Positions 49,025 to 59,597 of a stretch of 64,000 bases of DNA are shown in pieces. The DNA is from UBA6115 sp012514225 (GTDB lineage Bacteria > Bacillota > Clostridia > Christensenellales > Aristaeellaceae). Each line of letters begins with the position of its first letter. Within the stretch, counting starts at the first letter, position 1. The notes under the pieces are model-generated. The model was not told the origin of the DNA. It did not search any database and saw only the letters and a list, made by a program, of their open reading frames with translations. Position numbers and translations under genes: made by a program. The stretch lies in contig DAIOLC010000001.1 of the NCBI GenBank assembly GCA_036756425.1, forward strand, positions 124,001 to 188,000. The letters are read 5' to 3'.

Positions 49025-50160
49025 GCGCAGGGGCGTATCTGGACAACAGCGCGACGACCCGCCCCACGCCGGCTGTTGTCACGGCGGTCCAACAGGCGTT
49101 GGCGGAAGGGTTTTACAACCCCTCTTCCTTTTACGCGCCCGCGGTGGCTGCCCGGAAACGGCTGGACGACTGCCGCGGCGCGCTGCAGGGGATTCTGGGC
49201 GCGCACCGCGCCGTTTTCACGTCCGGCGGGACGGAGGCGGACAACCTGGCCATCCTGGGAAGGATGGGAAAAACGCGCCGCAAATGCCGCGTGCTGTACA
49301 CCAGGGCAGAGCATCCAGCGGTTGCGGAAGCCTGCAAATCCCTCGCCAAGGAGCACGAGGTGCTTGAAATCCCCTTGCGCCCCGAAGGTACGCTGGACCT
49401 GGAAGCCCTTGCGGGGATGCTGACGCCCGATGTACGTTTGATTTGCGTCATGCAGGTGAGCAACGAGGTCGGTTCCATCCAGCCTCTACGTGAAGTGTAC
49501 GCGCTGCGCGACCGGCTGTGCCCGGACGCCGCGGTGCACGTGGACGGCGTGCAGGGCTTCCTGCGCGTTCCTTTCAAACTGATGGGCGAATTGGACACCT
49601 ATGCGGTCTCCGCGCATAAAATCCATGGCCCGAAGGGCGCAGGCGCACTGGCGATGGGCAAGGGCGTCCGCCTTTCTGCGCAGGCGCATGGCGGCGGGCA
49701 GGAAGAAGGGCTTCGCTCCGGCACGGAGAATACCCCGGGCGTCGCGGGCCTGCATGCAGCCATCCAGGGTTTCCCGGCGAGCCACCTGATGCGCGCGCTC
49801 AAGCTGCGCCTGCTGGACGGTCTTCGGCAAGGTGTCCAGGAACTTGAGGTGAACGGCCTGGACCCGGCGGGTCCGTCCGCCTGCGACCATATCCTGAACC
49901 TGTCCTTCCCGCCGGTACGCGCCCAGACCCTGATGCACGCGCTGGAGGGGGAGGGGGTTTACGTAAGCCACGGGGCGGCCTGTTCCTCACGCCGGCGGTC
50001 GCCCAGCGCCACCCTTTCGGGTATGGGCCTGAGCCGGGAACGGCAGGACAGCGCGCTTCGTTTCAGCCTGAGCCCCTATACGACGGAAGAGGAAATCGAC
50101 GCTGCCGTCGCGGCCTGCGTCAGGGCTTACCGGGCACTTAAACCCTATACAAGGCGGTGA
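49021..50160 (+). CDS. Cysteine desulfurase
   Basis: A 379-residue class V PLP enzyme. It has AYLDNSATTRPTPAVV, FTSGGTEADNLAILG, the PLP Lys in SAHKIHGPKGAGAL, GGGQEEGLRSGTENTPG, and the active Cys in HGAACSSRR. It abstracts sulfur from cysteine. Directly followed by thiI, so its main client is probably tRNA 4-thiouridine synthesis, as with the NifZ-ThiI pair of Bacillus. Start TTG at 49021 overlaps the previous stop. Confidence 0.92.
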   Translation: MSAGAYLDNSATTRPTPAVVTAVQQALAEGFYNPSSFYAPAVAARKRLDDCRGALQGILGAHRAVFTSGGTEADNLAILGRMGKTRRKCRVLYTRAEHPAVAEACKSLAKEHEVLEIPLRPEGTLDLEALAGMLTPDVRLICVMQVSNEVGSIQPLREVYALRDRLCPDAAVHVDGVQGFLRVPFKLMGELDTYAVSAHKIHGPKGAGALAMGKGVRLSAQAHGGGQEEGLRSGTENTPGVAGLHAAIQGFPASHLMRALKLRLLDGLRQGVQELEVNGLDPAGPSACDHILNLSFPPVRAQTLMHALEGEGVYVSHGAACSSRRRSPSATLSGMGLSRERQDSALRFSLSPYTTEEEIDAAVAACVRAYRALKPYTRR

Positions 50161-50164
50161 ACAT

Positions 50165-51364
50165 GTGAAAACAAGCCTGCTGTTGGTCAAGTATGCCGAG
50201 GTGCATCTCAAGGGGCAGAACCGCCCCTATTTTCTGCGCCTTCTGATGAAACGCGTCCGCGAGGCGGCCATGAAGACGGGCGGCAGCGCGGTGTTGCACG
50301 ACAGCCGGATTTTTGTCAGCGGCTATACGGACGAAGCCGCCTGCATCGATAACCTTCGCCGCGTATTCGGCGTGCACTCGGTCTGCCCGGCCGTTCGGAT
50401 ACCGACGGACGACTTTGAGGCGATATGCGAACAGGCGGCGCAAATGTTGTCCGGGATGACGGGCACCTTCAAGGTCGTCTCGCGGCGGGCGGACAAGCGG
50501 TACTTCCTGGATTCCCCGCAGATCAGTGCGGAAATCGGGGCGTTTGTCTTGGACAGGGTGCCGGGCCTCCGCGTTGACGTCAGGGAACCGCAGCACGTGC
50601 TCAACGTGGAAATCAGGGACCAGGCGCTGCTGTACGCCCGGGTCGTCCCGGCGGTCGGCGGCCTGCCCACCGGCAGCGCCGGCAAGGCGGCCCTGCTGCT
50701 GTCCGGTGGCATCGACAGCCCGGTCGCCGGATTCCGGGTCGCCAGGCGCGGGGTGGAATTGTGCGCCGTCTACTTCCATTCCTTTCCCTATACGGGGGAG
50801 CCCGCGAAGGAAAAGGTGCTTGCCCTCGCCCGCATCCTGTCGGGATTCTGCGGCCCGGTCCGCCTGTTTGTCGTACCTTTTACGGAAATCCAGCAAGCCA
50901 TCCATGAGAAATGCGAGGAGGACTACACCACCCTCCTGATGCGGCGCAGTATGATGCGAATCGCGGAAGCCATCGCGAGGCGTGAAAAAGCGCAGGCGCT
51001 GGTCACGGGGGAGTCCATCGGGCAGGTTGCCAGCCAGACCCTGGAGGCGCTGGCCTGCACCAACGCGGTCGTCAGCCTGCCGGTCTTCCGGCCCCTCATC
51101 GGCATGGACAAGCTGGAAATCATCCGCGAGGCCGAAGCCATCGGCACCTATGAAACCTCCTGCCTGCCCTATGAGGACTGCTGCACCGTGTTTACGCCCC
51201 GCCACCCGGTCACCCACCCAAGGCTTGAAAAGGCGCAGGTCGCAGAGAAGCCGCTCACGGACGGTGGGGTGCTGGACGGAATGCTGTCGCGCGCGATTGA
51301 CGGCGCTGAACTCATCGTGCTCGCGCCGGACACAGCCAACCGAGTGTCAAGTATTTCCACTTGA
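50165..51364 (+). CDS. thiI: tRNA 4-thiouridine synthase ThiI
   Basis: A 399-residue enzyme that activates U8 of tRNA with ATP and adds sulfur. An N-terminal ferredoxin-like/THUMP region (LLVKYAEVHLKGQNRPYFL) is followed by a PP-loop pyrophosphatase domain LLLSGGIDSPVAGFRVARRG. ALVTGESIGQVASQTLEAL and YEDCCTVFTPRHPVTHP follow. The rhodanese domain of the E. coli protein is absent, as usual in Firmicutes. The start is GTG at 50165. Its stop lies inside the next promoter. Confidence 0.95.
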   Translation: MKTSLLLVKYAEVHLKGQNRPYFLRLLMKRVREAAMKTGGSAVLHDSRIFVSGYTDEAACIDNLRRVFGVHSVCPAVRIPTDDFEAICEQAAQMLSGMTGTFKVVSRRADKRYFLDSPQISAEIGAFVLDRVPGLRVDVREPQHVLNVEIRDQALLYARVVPAVGGLPTGSAGKAALLLSGGIDSPVAGFRVARRGVELCAVYFHSFPYTGEPAKEKVLALARILSGFCGPVRLFVVPFTEIQQAIHEKCEEDYTTLLMRRSMMRIAEAIARREKAQALVTGESIGQVASQTLEALACTNAVVSLPVFRPLIGMDKLEIIREAEAIGTYETSCLPYEDCCTVFTPRHPVTHPRLEKAQVAEKPLTDGGVLDGMLSRAIDGAELIVLAPDTANRVSSIST

Positions 51365-51388
51365 CAGGAAGCCGAATCCGTGTATACT
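51361..51388 (+). promoter_or_regulatory. Promoter of the ylxM-ffh operon
   Basis: TTGACA (51361-51366, overlapping the thiI stop) and TATACT (51383-51388), 16-base spacer. Confidence 0.7.
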
Positions 51389-51422
51389 ACCCCTTGGCGC
51401 GAAATGCGCCGGGGAGGCAAGC

Positions 51423-51803
51423 ATGGAAGGCGACGGATTGAAAAAGAAGGTAGGATACGGCCTGCTGGCCGCTTTTTATGCGCCGCTGCTGACTGACCGT
51501 CAGCAATCCCTGCTGGCGATGTATTGCGACGAGGATTTGTCCCTTTCCGAAATCGCCCGGCAGTTGTCCATCTCCCGCCAGGCGGTCAGCGACCATCTCA
51601 ACCGCGCCTACGAGCGCCTGGACGGCTTGGAGGGGCGCCTGAAGCTCTACCAGGGCTATTTGCAGATGGGCCGGAACGTCGCAGTCTGCCGCGGTTTGCT
51701 AGATAAGGTTGTTGCCACGCCCGCCACCCGCGCGGCCCTGGACGCCGCGAAGGAAACGCTGGACGAGGTGCTGGTGGAGGGAGGGCGGAACGATGGCGTT
51801 TGA
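51423..51803 (+). CDS. ylxM: YlxM-like helix-turn-helix protein
   Basis: A 126-residue protein of UPF0122. It resembles sigma factor region 4: LLTDRQQSLLAMYCDEDLSL, then EIARQLSISRQAVSDHLNRA. It is always encoded just before ffh and thought to modulate the SRP pathway; in streptococci YlxM stimulates Ffh GTPase. The ATG at 51423 follows GGGGAGG; the upstream open frame is inside thiI. Overlaps ffh by 11 bases. Confidence 0.9.
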   Translation: MEGDGLKKKVGYGLLAAFYAPLLTDRQQSLLAMYCDEDLSLSEIARQLSISRQAVSDHLNRAYERLDGLEGRLKLYQGYLQMGRNVAVCRGLLDKVVATPATRAALDAAKETLDEVLVEGGRNDGV

Positions 51804-53127
51804 AGGCCTTTCCGACAAACTGCAGCGCGCGTTCAAGAAACTGACGGGCAAGGGCAAACTCAGCGAAGCCAACATCAAGGACGCCATGCGCGAGGTCCGC
51901 ATGGCGTTGCTGGAAGCGGACGTCAACTACCTGGTGGTCAAGGACTTCATCAAGTCCGTAACCGACCGCGCGGTGGGTGCGGAAATCCTGTCCTCGCTCA
52001 ACGCCGGACAGCAGGTCGTTAAAATCGTCAACGAGGAGCTGACCCGCCTGATGGGCGGCTCCAACGCAAGGCTGACTTGGTCCTCCTCGGTCCCCACGGT
52101 TTTCCTGCTGTGCGGACTGCAGGGCGCGGGCAAGACCACCATGGCGGGAAAGCTGGCCGTCCATCTCAAAAAGTCCGGGAAAAAACCGCTTTTGGCCGCC
52201 TGCGACATCTACCGGCCCGCCGCCATCAAACAGCTGCAGGTGGTCGGCGAAGCTGCGGGCGTGCCGGTGTTTGAAAAAGGCACCCAGGACCCGGTTAAAA
52301 CAGCGAAGGAAGCGGTCGAGCACGCGCGCTACTATGGCAACGACGTGCTGATTGTAGACACCGCCGGCCGCTTGCACGTCGACGAGGCGTTGATGCGGGA
52401 GCTGGAGGACATCAAGTCGGCGGTTCGGCCGCAGGAAATCCTGCTGACCGTGGACGCGATGACCGGCCAAGACGCGGTCAACGTCGCACAGGCCTTCAAC
52501 GAGAAGCTGGGCATCGACGGCGTCATCGTCACCAAACTGGACAGCGATACCCGCGGCGGCGCGGCGCTCTCCGTACGCGCGGTCACCGGGAAGCCCATCA
52601 AGTTTTCCGGAACCGGCGAAAAGCTGACCGATTTTGAGCCTTTCCATCCGGACCGCATGGCTTCCCGCATCCTGGGCATGGGGGATGTGCTGACCCTGAT
52701 CGAAAAGGCGACAGAGTCCCTGGACGCCCAGGCCGCTGAAGCGGCGTCCAAAGCCAAGCAGCCATATGACCTGAGCCTGGACGACTTCCTGGACCAGATG
52801 CAGCAGCTCAAGAAGATGGGCCCCCTGCAAAACGTCCTGGGCATGCTGCCGGGCGTGGGCGGCAAGCTGAAAAACGCGCAAATCGACGACCAGGCGATGA
52901 AGAAGCCGGAGGCCATCATCCGCAGCATGACGCCCCGCGAGCGCCGCAACCCGGATATATTGAACGCCAGCCGCCGCAAGCGCATCGCCCGGGGCGCCGG
53001 CGTGGAGGTGCAGGATGTCAACGCCCTGATGCGCCAGTTTGAGCAGATGCGAAAAATGCTCAAGCAGATGATGGGCAACAAGCGCGGCCTTTCCCGCGGG
53101 ATGCGCGGCATGCCGCCGTTTATGTAA
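51793..53127 (+). CDS. ffh: Signal recognition particle protein Ffh
   Basis: A 444-residue SRP54. The N domain (FEGLSDKLQRAFKKLTGKGK) is followed by the GTPase G domain with CGLQGAGKTTMAGKLA, DTAGRLHVDE, TKLDSDTRGGAA and FSGTGEKLTDFEPF. A Met-rich M domain binds signal peptides and 4.5S RNA (LDDFLDQMQQLKKMGPLQN, MRQFEQMRKMLKQMMG). The ATG at 51793 is inside the end of ylxM; the longer open frame is rejected. Confidence 0.97.
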   Translation: MAFEGLSDKLQRAFKKLTGKGKLSEANIKDAMREVRMALLEADVNYLVVKDFIKSVTDRAVGAEILSSLNAGQQVVKIVNEELTRLMGGSNARLTWSSSVPTVFLLCGLQGAGKTTMAGKLAVHLKKSGKKPLLAACDIYRPAAIKQLQVVGEAAGVPVFEKGTQDPVKTAKEAVEHARYYGNDVLIVDTAGRLHVDEALMRELEDIKSAVRPQEILLTVDAMTGQDAVNVAQAFNEKLGIDGVIVTKLDSDTRGGAALSVRAVTGKPIKFSGTGEKLTDFEPFHPDRMASRILGMGDVLTLIEKATESLDAQAAEAASKAKQPYDLSLDDFLDQMQQLKKMGPLQNVLGMLPGVGGKLKNAQIDDQAMKKPEAIIRSMTPRERRNPDILNASRRKRIARGAGVEVQDVNALMRQFEQMRKMLKQMMGNKRGLSRGMRGMPPFM

Positions 53128-53179
53128 GCAGGAGTTCAGTACCTACTGATTCCATAGATTTTGAAGGAGGAACCCCGCC

Positions 53180-53428
53180 ATGGCAGTCAAGATCCGTTTG
53201 AAGAGGATCGGAATGAAGAAGCACCCCTTTTACCGCGTCGTCGTCACCGACGAGCGCAACCCCCGCGACGGTCGGTTTATCGAGGAAATCGGGACCTACG
53301 ACCCGATGAAGCAGCCTGCCGAAATCAAGATAGACAACGAAAAAGCCGTGGACTGGATGAAAAAGGGCGCCCAGCCTTCCGACACCGTCCGCATCCTGCT
53401 GAAAAAGACCGGCGCCATCAACGGTTAA
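53180..53428 (+). CDS. rpsP: 30S ribosomal protein S16
   Basis: An 82-residue ribosomal protein with the family start AVKIRLKRIGMKKHPFYRVV and GRFIEEIGTYDP. ATG 10 bases after AAGGAGGAA. Standard place after ffh in Firmicutes. Confidence 0.98.
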   Translation: MAVKIRLKRIGMKKHPFYRVVVTDERNPRDGRFIEEIGTYDPMKQPAEIKIDNEKAVDWMKKGAQPSDTVRILLKKTGAING

Positions 53429-53434
53429 CCCGCG

Positions 53435-53662
53435 ATGAGAGAGTTGGTTTTGTTTCTCGCGCAATCACTTGTGGACCAGCCCGACCAGGTGCAGGTGACC
53501 GAAACGGAAGGGCCTGAGGCCATCATCATCGAGCTTAACGTCGCCGAAGAGGACATGGGCAAGGTGATCGGCAAGCAGGGGCGCATCGCCAAGGCCATCC
53601 GCAGCGTCGTCAAGGCGGCGACCCTGCGCGGCGGGAAGCCGGTTTTCGTCGAAATCCAGTGA
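53435..53662 (+). CDS. khpA: KH-domain RNA-binding protein KhpA (YlqC)
   Basis: A 75-residue single KH domain with the GKVIGKQGRIAKAIRSVV motif (GxxG loop). With KhpB it binds RNAs and affects cell-wall growth in several Gram-positives. It lies between rpsP and rimM as in Bacillus. It has an in-frame GTGA overlap with rimM. Confidence 0.93.
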   Translation: MRELVLFLAQSLVDQPDQVQVTETEGPEAIIIELNVAEEDMGKVIGKQGRIAKAIRSVVKAATLRGGKPVFVEIQ

Positions 53663-54198
53663 AGGAAGACCGTATCTCCCCCCACCTGCCCGTCGGTCAG
53701 GTGTTAAAGCCGCAGGGCCTCATGGGCATGGTTAAAATCAGGCCGGACACGGACGATCCCGGCCGGTTTTTATTGCTGACCCGCGTGCTGGTTGAATCTA
53801 AACCCGGCCAGGCGGAGCCCGTTGAAATCAGCGGCGTATCGGTCCGCGGCGGTTTCGTCTACCTGCGGATGGGGGAGGACCAAAACGTGGAGGACGCGGA
53901 GAAGCGCCGCGGAAAGCTGCTGCTGGTCGCCCGGGAGGACGCGGTTCCCCTGGGGGAGTTCGAGAACTTCATCTCCGACATGATCGGCTGCCGCGTCGTG
54001 GACCGGCAAGGCCGTGAAATCGGCGACCTCACAGACGTGCTGCAGCCAGGCGCGAACGATGTGTACATCGTCCGGACAAAGAGGGGAAACCTCCTCATCC
54101 CCGCCTTGAAGCACGTGGTCCTCTCCGTGGACACCGTGAAGCGGGAAATCGTCGTTGACGAGGAGCGACTCACAGAGGTTGCCGTACTTGAAGATTGA
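53659..54198 (+). CDS. rimM: Ribosome maturation factor RimM
   Basis: A 179-residue protein with an N-terminal RimM domain (VGQVLKPQGLMGMVKIRPDTDDPGRFL) and a C-terminal PRC-like barrel (DMIGCRVVDRQGREIGDLTDVLQPGANDVYIV). The end has LIPALKHVVLSVD. It assists assembly of the 30S head around S19. Start GTG, overlapping khpA; its end overlaps trmD. Confidence 0.95.
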   Translation: MKEDRISPHLPVGQVLKPQGLMGMVKIRPDTDDPGRFLLLTRVLVESKPGQAEPVEISGVSVRGGFVYLRMGEDQNVEDAEKRRGKLLLVAREDAVPLGEFENFISDMIGCRVVDRQGREIGDLTDVLQPGANDVYIVRTKRGNLLIPALKHVVLSVDTVKREIVVDEERLTEVAVLED

Positions 54199-54991
54199 CA
54201 TCCTGACCATTTTCCCCGAGATGTTTTCCGCCCTTGAGGCCAGCATCGTCCAGCGGGCGGTTGAAAGCGGGCTGCTGGAGCTGCGGGTCACGGACATCCG
54301 CCCCTTTTCCAAGTCGAAGCACAAAAACACGGACGACTATCCCTTCGGCGGCGGAGCGGGCATGCTGATGACGCCCCAGCCCATTGCGGACGCAATCCGG
54401 GCCGTCGCGCCCGACCCCTATCCGGGGAAGCGGGTGTATATGAGCCCGCGGGGTGTGCCGCTGACCCAGGAGCTTGCTCACAGCCTGAGCGGAGAACCTT
54501 CCCTGATGATTCTCTGCGGGCATTACGAGGGCGTGGACGAGCGCGTCATCGAGCGCTTCATCGATATGGAAATCTCCATTGGGGACTACGTGCTGACCGG
54601 GGGGGAGCTGCCCGCGATGGTGCTTGTCGACTGCGTGACGCGCCTGCTGGAAGGCGCGCTGGGCGGCGCGGACAGCCATGACGAGGAAAGCTTTTCGGAT
54701 GAGCCGCTGCTGGAATACCCGCAGTATACCCGTCCCCGGGACTTCGAGGGGATGCTTGCGCCCGAGGTGCTGCTGGGCGGCAACCACGCTGAAATCGCGC
54801 AGTGGCGCCGCCGGCAGCGGCTGCTGGCCACCCTGAAGCGGCGGCCGGACTTGCTGGCGCTGGCCAAGCTGACCGCGCAGGAGCGCGCATGGCTCGAATC
54901 GTTGGCGGATTCCCCGGCAGACCAAGCCCCTTCGGACAGTATTTGCAAAAGAACCGACCGGAATAGCCTACATGCCCGGATAGACGGGTAA
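54188..54991 (+). CDS. trmD: tRNA (guanine-N1-)-methyltransferase TrmD
   Basis: A 267-residue SPOUT enzyme that makes m1G37. KIDILTIFPEMFSALEASIVQRA, YPFGGGAGMLMTPQPI, LCGHYEGVDERVIERFIDMEISIGDYVLTGGELP (knot) and VLLGGNHAEIAQWRR are all present. The start is TTG at 54188 within the end of rimM. It is about 20 residues longer at the C-terminus than usual. The ATG at 54155 would add residues with no family match. Confidence 0.95.
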   Translation: MKIDILTIFPEMFSALEASIVQRAVESGLLELRVTDIRPFSKSKHKNTDDYPFGGGAGMLMTPQPIADAIRAVAPDPYPGKRVYMSPRGVPLTQELAHSLSGEPSLMILCGHYEGVDERVIERFIDMEISIGDYVLTGGELPAMVLVDCVTRLLEGALGGADSHDEESFSDEPLLEYPQYTRPRDFEGMLAPEVLLGGNHAEIAQWRRRQRLLATLKRRPDLLALAKLTAQERAWLESLADSPADQAPSDSICKRTDRNSLHARIDG

Positions 54992-55024
54992 GATGAACAC
55001 AGGTTGAACCGGGAGGTTTTGTCC

Positions 55025-56026
55025 GTGACCATCCGAGAAATGCTGGAACAGGCCGAATATGAAAACCTGTCCCCCTTTGCGGCCAAAAGCGCGCAGAGCA
55101 GGGGAAGGGAGCGTCCCGCCACCCCGGACGACATGCGCACCGAATTCCAGCGGGACCGGGACCGGGTCATCCATTCCAAGGGATTCCGGCGCCTTCAGTT
55201 CAAGACGCAGGTTTTCCTGGCCCCGGAGGGTGACCACTACAGAACCCGCCTGACCCACACGCTGGAGGTCGCGCAGATCGCGCGGACCATCTCCCGGAGT
55301 TTGCGGCTCAACGAAGACCTGACGGAGGCCGTCGCCCTGGCGCACGACCTGGGACATACGCCGTTCGGCCACATCGGCGAGCGGACCTTGAACGCGCTGA
55401 ACCCCGGCGGTTTCAAGCACTATGAGCAAAGCCTGCGCATGGTGGAGAAACTGGACGGCCGCGGCGGGCTGAACCTGACCTGGGAGGTCCGCAACGGTAT
55501 CGGCAACCATTCCGGCTCCCTGCAGGCGTCCAGCCTGGAAGGCAGGGTGGTCGCCAGGTCGGACCGCATCGCCTACATCAACCACGACATCGACGACGCG
55601 CTCCGCGCCGGCATCATCCGCCCTGAGGACCTCCCGAAGGAAGCGCTCAGCGTGCTGGGAGAAACGCATGGAGAGCGCATCAATACGATGATTGGCGACC
55701 TGCTGACGCATTCGGCGGGTCAGCCCGAGATTCTGTCCGGACCCGAAGTGCAGCGGGCGACGGACATGATGCGCGCCTTTCTTTTCGAGCGCGTTTACCA
55801 GGACGACTGGCGCAGCGACGAAGAAAAGAAGTGCGACTTTATCCTGACCCGGCTTTTTGAGCATTATTCGGACGCGCCCGATGAAATGCCGGAGGAATTC
55901 AGGAAGGTCGCCCGGGAGGAAGGGGTCGGCCGGGCGGTGACCGACTTTATCGCCTCCATGACGGACCGGTATGCGATGCGGCTCTTCCGCCAACTGTTCA
56001 TGCCGGAGGTTTTCTCCATCCTCTGA
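55025..56026 (+). CDS. dgt: Deoxyguanosinetriphosphate triphosphohydrolase-like protein
   Basis: A 333-residue HD-domain dNTPase. FQRDRDRVIHSKGFRRLQFKTQVF, HYRTRLTHTLEVAQIARTI, the HD pair in AVALAHDLGHTPFGHIGE and a Dgt-specific LTWEVRNGIGNHS are in order. It hydrolyses dNTPs to nucleosides and triphosphate. Start GTG at 55025 is 8 bases after GGGAGG; TTG at 55004 precedes that site and is rejected. dgt-dnaG-rpoD order is common in Clostridia. Confidence 0.93.
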   Translation: MTIREMLEQAEYENLSPFAAKSAQSRGRERPATPDDMRTEFQRDRDRVIHSKGFRRLQFKTQVFLAPEGDHYRTRLTHTLEVAQIARTISRSLRLNEDLTEAVALAHDLGHTPFGHIGERTLNALNPGGFKHYEQSLRMVEKLDGRGGLNLTWEVRNGIGNHSGSLQASSLEGRVVARSDRIAYINHDIDDALRAGIIRPEDLPKEALSVLGETHGERINTMIGDLLTHSAGQPEILSGPEVQRATDMMRAFLFERVYQDDWRSDEEKKCDFILTRLFEHYSDAPDEMPEEFRKVAREEGVGRAVTDFIASMTDRYAMRLFRQLFMPEVFSIL

Positions 56027-56051
56027 TTTCGCTGAAAGGCGGTGACGCGCC

Positions 56052-57806
56052 GTGGCCCCCCGTTTCCCGCAATCCTGGGTGGACCAGGTGTACGCCGCTT
56101 CCAGAATCGTGGACCTGGCCGGCGCGTATCTCCCCCTGCAGAAAAAGGGGCGGCGTTATTGGGGCCTTTGCCCGTTCCACAATGAGAAAACAGCCTCCTT
56201 CTCCGTCAATCCCGAATTGAACCTCTATTACTGCTTCGGCTGCAAGGCCAGCGGGAACATCGCCCAGTTTGCCATGGAAATGGAAAAGCTGACCTACCCG
56301 GAGGCGCTGCTCCATCTGGCCAAGCAGTTCAACGTGCCCCCGCCGCCCGTCCTGGTGGAAGACCCGGAGGAAGAGCGCAGAAGGAGCCAGCGGGAGCGGC
56401 TGGTCGAAGCAACGCGGGAGGCGGCGCAGTTTTACCATGACCAGCTCTGGCTGCCCGACGGCGGCAAGGCGCTGGACTACCTGCACGGTCGAGGCCTGGA
56501 CGACGCGGTCATCCGGCGGTTCGGCATCGGCTACAGCCCCGATGAATGGGATGCCCTGATGGGGCACCTGAGCGGGAAAGGCTTCACCCTGCAGGAACAG
56601 CAGCTGGCTGCCCTGGTGACGGTCAAGGAGAGCAGCCGCTACGACACCTTCCGCGACCGCGTCATGTTTCCCATCATCAGCCGCTACGGTCAGCCCATCG
56701 GTTTTGGCGCCCGCGCGCTGGGCGACGCGCAGCCCAAATACCTCAACACCGCAGACAGCCTGATTTTCAACAAGCGCCACACGCTTTACGGCGTCAACCA
56801 GCTCAAGCGGCAGCGCAACCTGGAGCAGCTGCTGCTGGTCGAAGGGTACATGGACGTCGTGGCTTTGTCCCAAAGCGGAATCCAAAACGCTGTCGCTACC
56901 CTGGGTACCTCCCTGACCGTCGAGCAGGCCCGGATGATGAAGGGGTACGCGCCGGAAGTCTGGATCGCCTACGACGGGGATGAGCCGGGGCAGACGGCAG
57001 CGCTGCGTGCGCTGAACCTGTTCGACCAGGAAGGGATTCCCGCGAAGGTGCTTCACTTCCCCGAGGGGGAGGACCCGGACGAGCTCATCAGGCGGCATGG
57101 CGCGGAGGCCTTCAGGGCGGTGCGTCCGATGCCCGGCATGGCGTTCCGGCTCAGGCGGCTGGAGCTCCAGCATGACATGGGCCGGGACGAGGACAAGCGC
57201 GAGTTTGCCAAGCAGGCCTGCGGCATGCTCCGCTCCCTGCGGGAACCGGTTGAAGTGGATTACTATTTGGGTAGAATCCATCTGAAGACCGGCATCCCCA
57301 AGGACGTTCTGGCTGCGCAGATGCGCAGCGGGAAGCGCCCGGAGCCGGAAATCCCGGACCAGGGAACCGCCCGCAGGCAAAACCGTCAGGAAGACGGCCG
57401 CAGCCCGGACCAGTCGGAGTTCATCCTGGCGGCTTTGATTGTCAGCGGCCTTTTGCCCAAAGACTTCGCGCTGGAGAGCGACTTCGAGGACGAACGGCTC
57501 CGGCGTGTCGTCGCAGCGTCCCTCCAGGGCAAAAGCCCTTCCGCCATCCTGGAGGAAGCGGAGGACGAGCAGGAGCGCTCCTTTCTGGGGGACTTGTTCA
57601 ACCGCCTGCCGGACCAGGAAAAGGAGGACGCCCTCAGCGCCGCGGAGGATTGCCTGCGCGTGCTTAGGGTCAACAAGCTCAACGCCCGCATCCAGAAGCT
57701 GAGCGAGGAAGCTGTTTCCCAGGAAGGCGAACAAAGAGCCCTGACCCTCCGATTGATCCGCGAGCTTCAAAACGAAATGAACCGGCAGAACCGTCACCTT
57801 GCCTGA
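56052..57806 (+). CDS. dnaG: DNA primase
   Basis: A 584-residue primase that makes RNA primers for DNA replication. A zinc-binding domain (GLCPFHNEKTASFSVNP then YYCFGCKASGN) is followed by the TOPRIM core with RVMFPIISRYGQPIGFGARAL, LLLVEGYMDVVAL and WIAYDGDEPGQTAALRAL. A C-terminal helicase-binding domain follows. The start is GTG at 56052. All metal-binding acidic residues are present. Its end overlaps a rejected upstream start of rpoD. Confidence 0.96.
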   Translation: MAPRFPQSWVDQVYAASRIVDLAGAYLPLQKKGRRYWGLCPFHNEKTASFSVNPELNLYYCFGCKASGNIAQFAMEMEKLTYPEALLHLAKQFNVPPPPVLVEDPEEERRRSQRERLVEATREAAQFYHDQLWLPDGGKALDYLHGRGLDDAVIRRFGIGYSPDEWDALMGHLSGKGFTLQEQQLAALVTVKESSRYDTFRDRVMFPIISRYGQPIGFGARALGDAQPKYLNTADSLIFNKRHTLYGVNQLKRQRNLEQLLLVEGYMDVVALSQSGIQNAVATLGTSLTVEQARMMKGYAPEVWIAYDGDEPGQTAALRALNLFDQEGIPAKVLHFPEGEDPDELIRRHGAEAFRAVRPMPGMAFRLRRLELQHDMGRDEDKREFAKQACGMLRSLREPVEVDYYLGRIHLKTGIPKDVLAAQMRSGKRPEPEIPDQGTARRQNRQEDGRSPDQSEFILAALIVSGLLPKDFALESDFEDERLRRVVAASLQGKSPSAILEEAEDEQERSFLGDLFNRLPDQEKEDALSAAEDCLRVLRVNKLNARIQKLSEEAVSQEGEQRALTLRLIRELQNEMNRQNRHLA

Positions 57807-57825
57807 GAAGAAAGGAAGTGCGCTC

Positions 57826-58910
<1,085 letters not shown>

Positions 58911-58914
<4 letters not shown>

Positions 58915-59597
58915 CGGAGTACGCCCCGGTTCCGCCCACCCGGCTGGACCCCCGCTTGCGCTGTGTGGCGAGGCAGGTTCCCGTATGCGGCCTCGCGGCC
59001 GACATCGGCGCGGACCATGGGCGGCTGTCCTGCTACCTGCTGCAAAGCGGCCGCTGCCAGCGGATGATTGTCAGCGACCTGAGCCCGGAGTCCCGCAGGA
59101 AGGCGCGGGACTTGTTTTTATCCGCCGGCGTGCTGGACCGCGTGACGCTCAGTGAAAAGGACGGCCTGCTTGCCCTGGAGGGCAGGCCGGAAGCCGTGAT
59201 CGTTTCCGGGATGGGGGGAAGGCTGATTGCCCGGATTCTGCGCCAGGACGTGGATTTGCAGGGCGCGCGGCTGGTGCTCGGCGCGCAGAGCGAATGGCCG
59301 CTGGTCCGGGACGCATTGCAGGCGCGCGGCTACAGGATTTTGTCGGAAGAGCTGGTCCGCTCGGGCGGCAGATACTATACTGTCCTTTCCGCCGAACCGG
59401 GCGACCAGCGCCTGAGCGAACGGGAGCGCGCCCTCGGAATCAACCTGGCCGCGCAGGACGTGGAAACCCTGTTGGGATATTACCGCTGGCAGCTGTCCGT
59501 CACCGCGACCTGGCGGGGGGAAAAGGGCAGACTGGCCCGCGAATGGCTTCAGGAGGAGCTGGATGAGCAGGAACGCAAGCGTAGGGACGATTTATAG
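58911..59597 (+). CDS. trmK: tRNA (adenine(22)-N1)-methyltransferase TrmK
   Basis: A 228-residue class I SAM methyltransferase. LDPRLRCVARQVPVCGLAADIGADHGRLSCYLL supplies the SAM site, and VSGMGGRLIARIL is the NPPY-equivalent family motif. The C-terminal helical part is basic. It methylates A22 of tRNA. Start TTG overlapping the rpoD stop (TTGA). Conserved next to rpoD in Firmicutes. Confidence 0.92.
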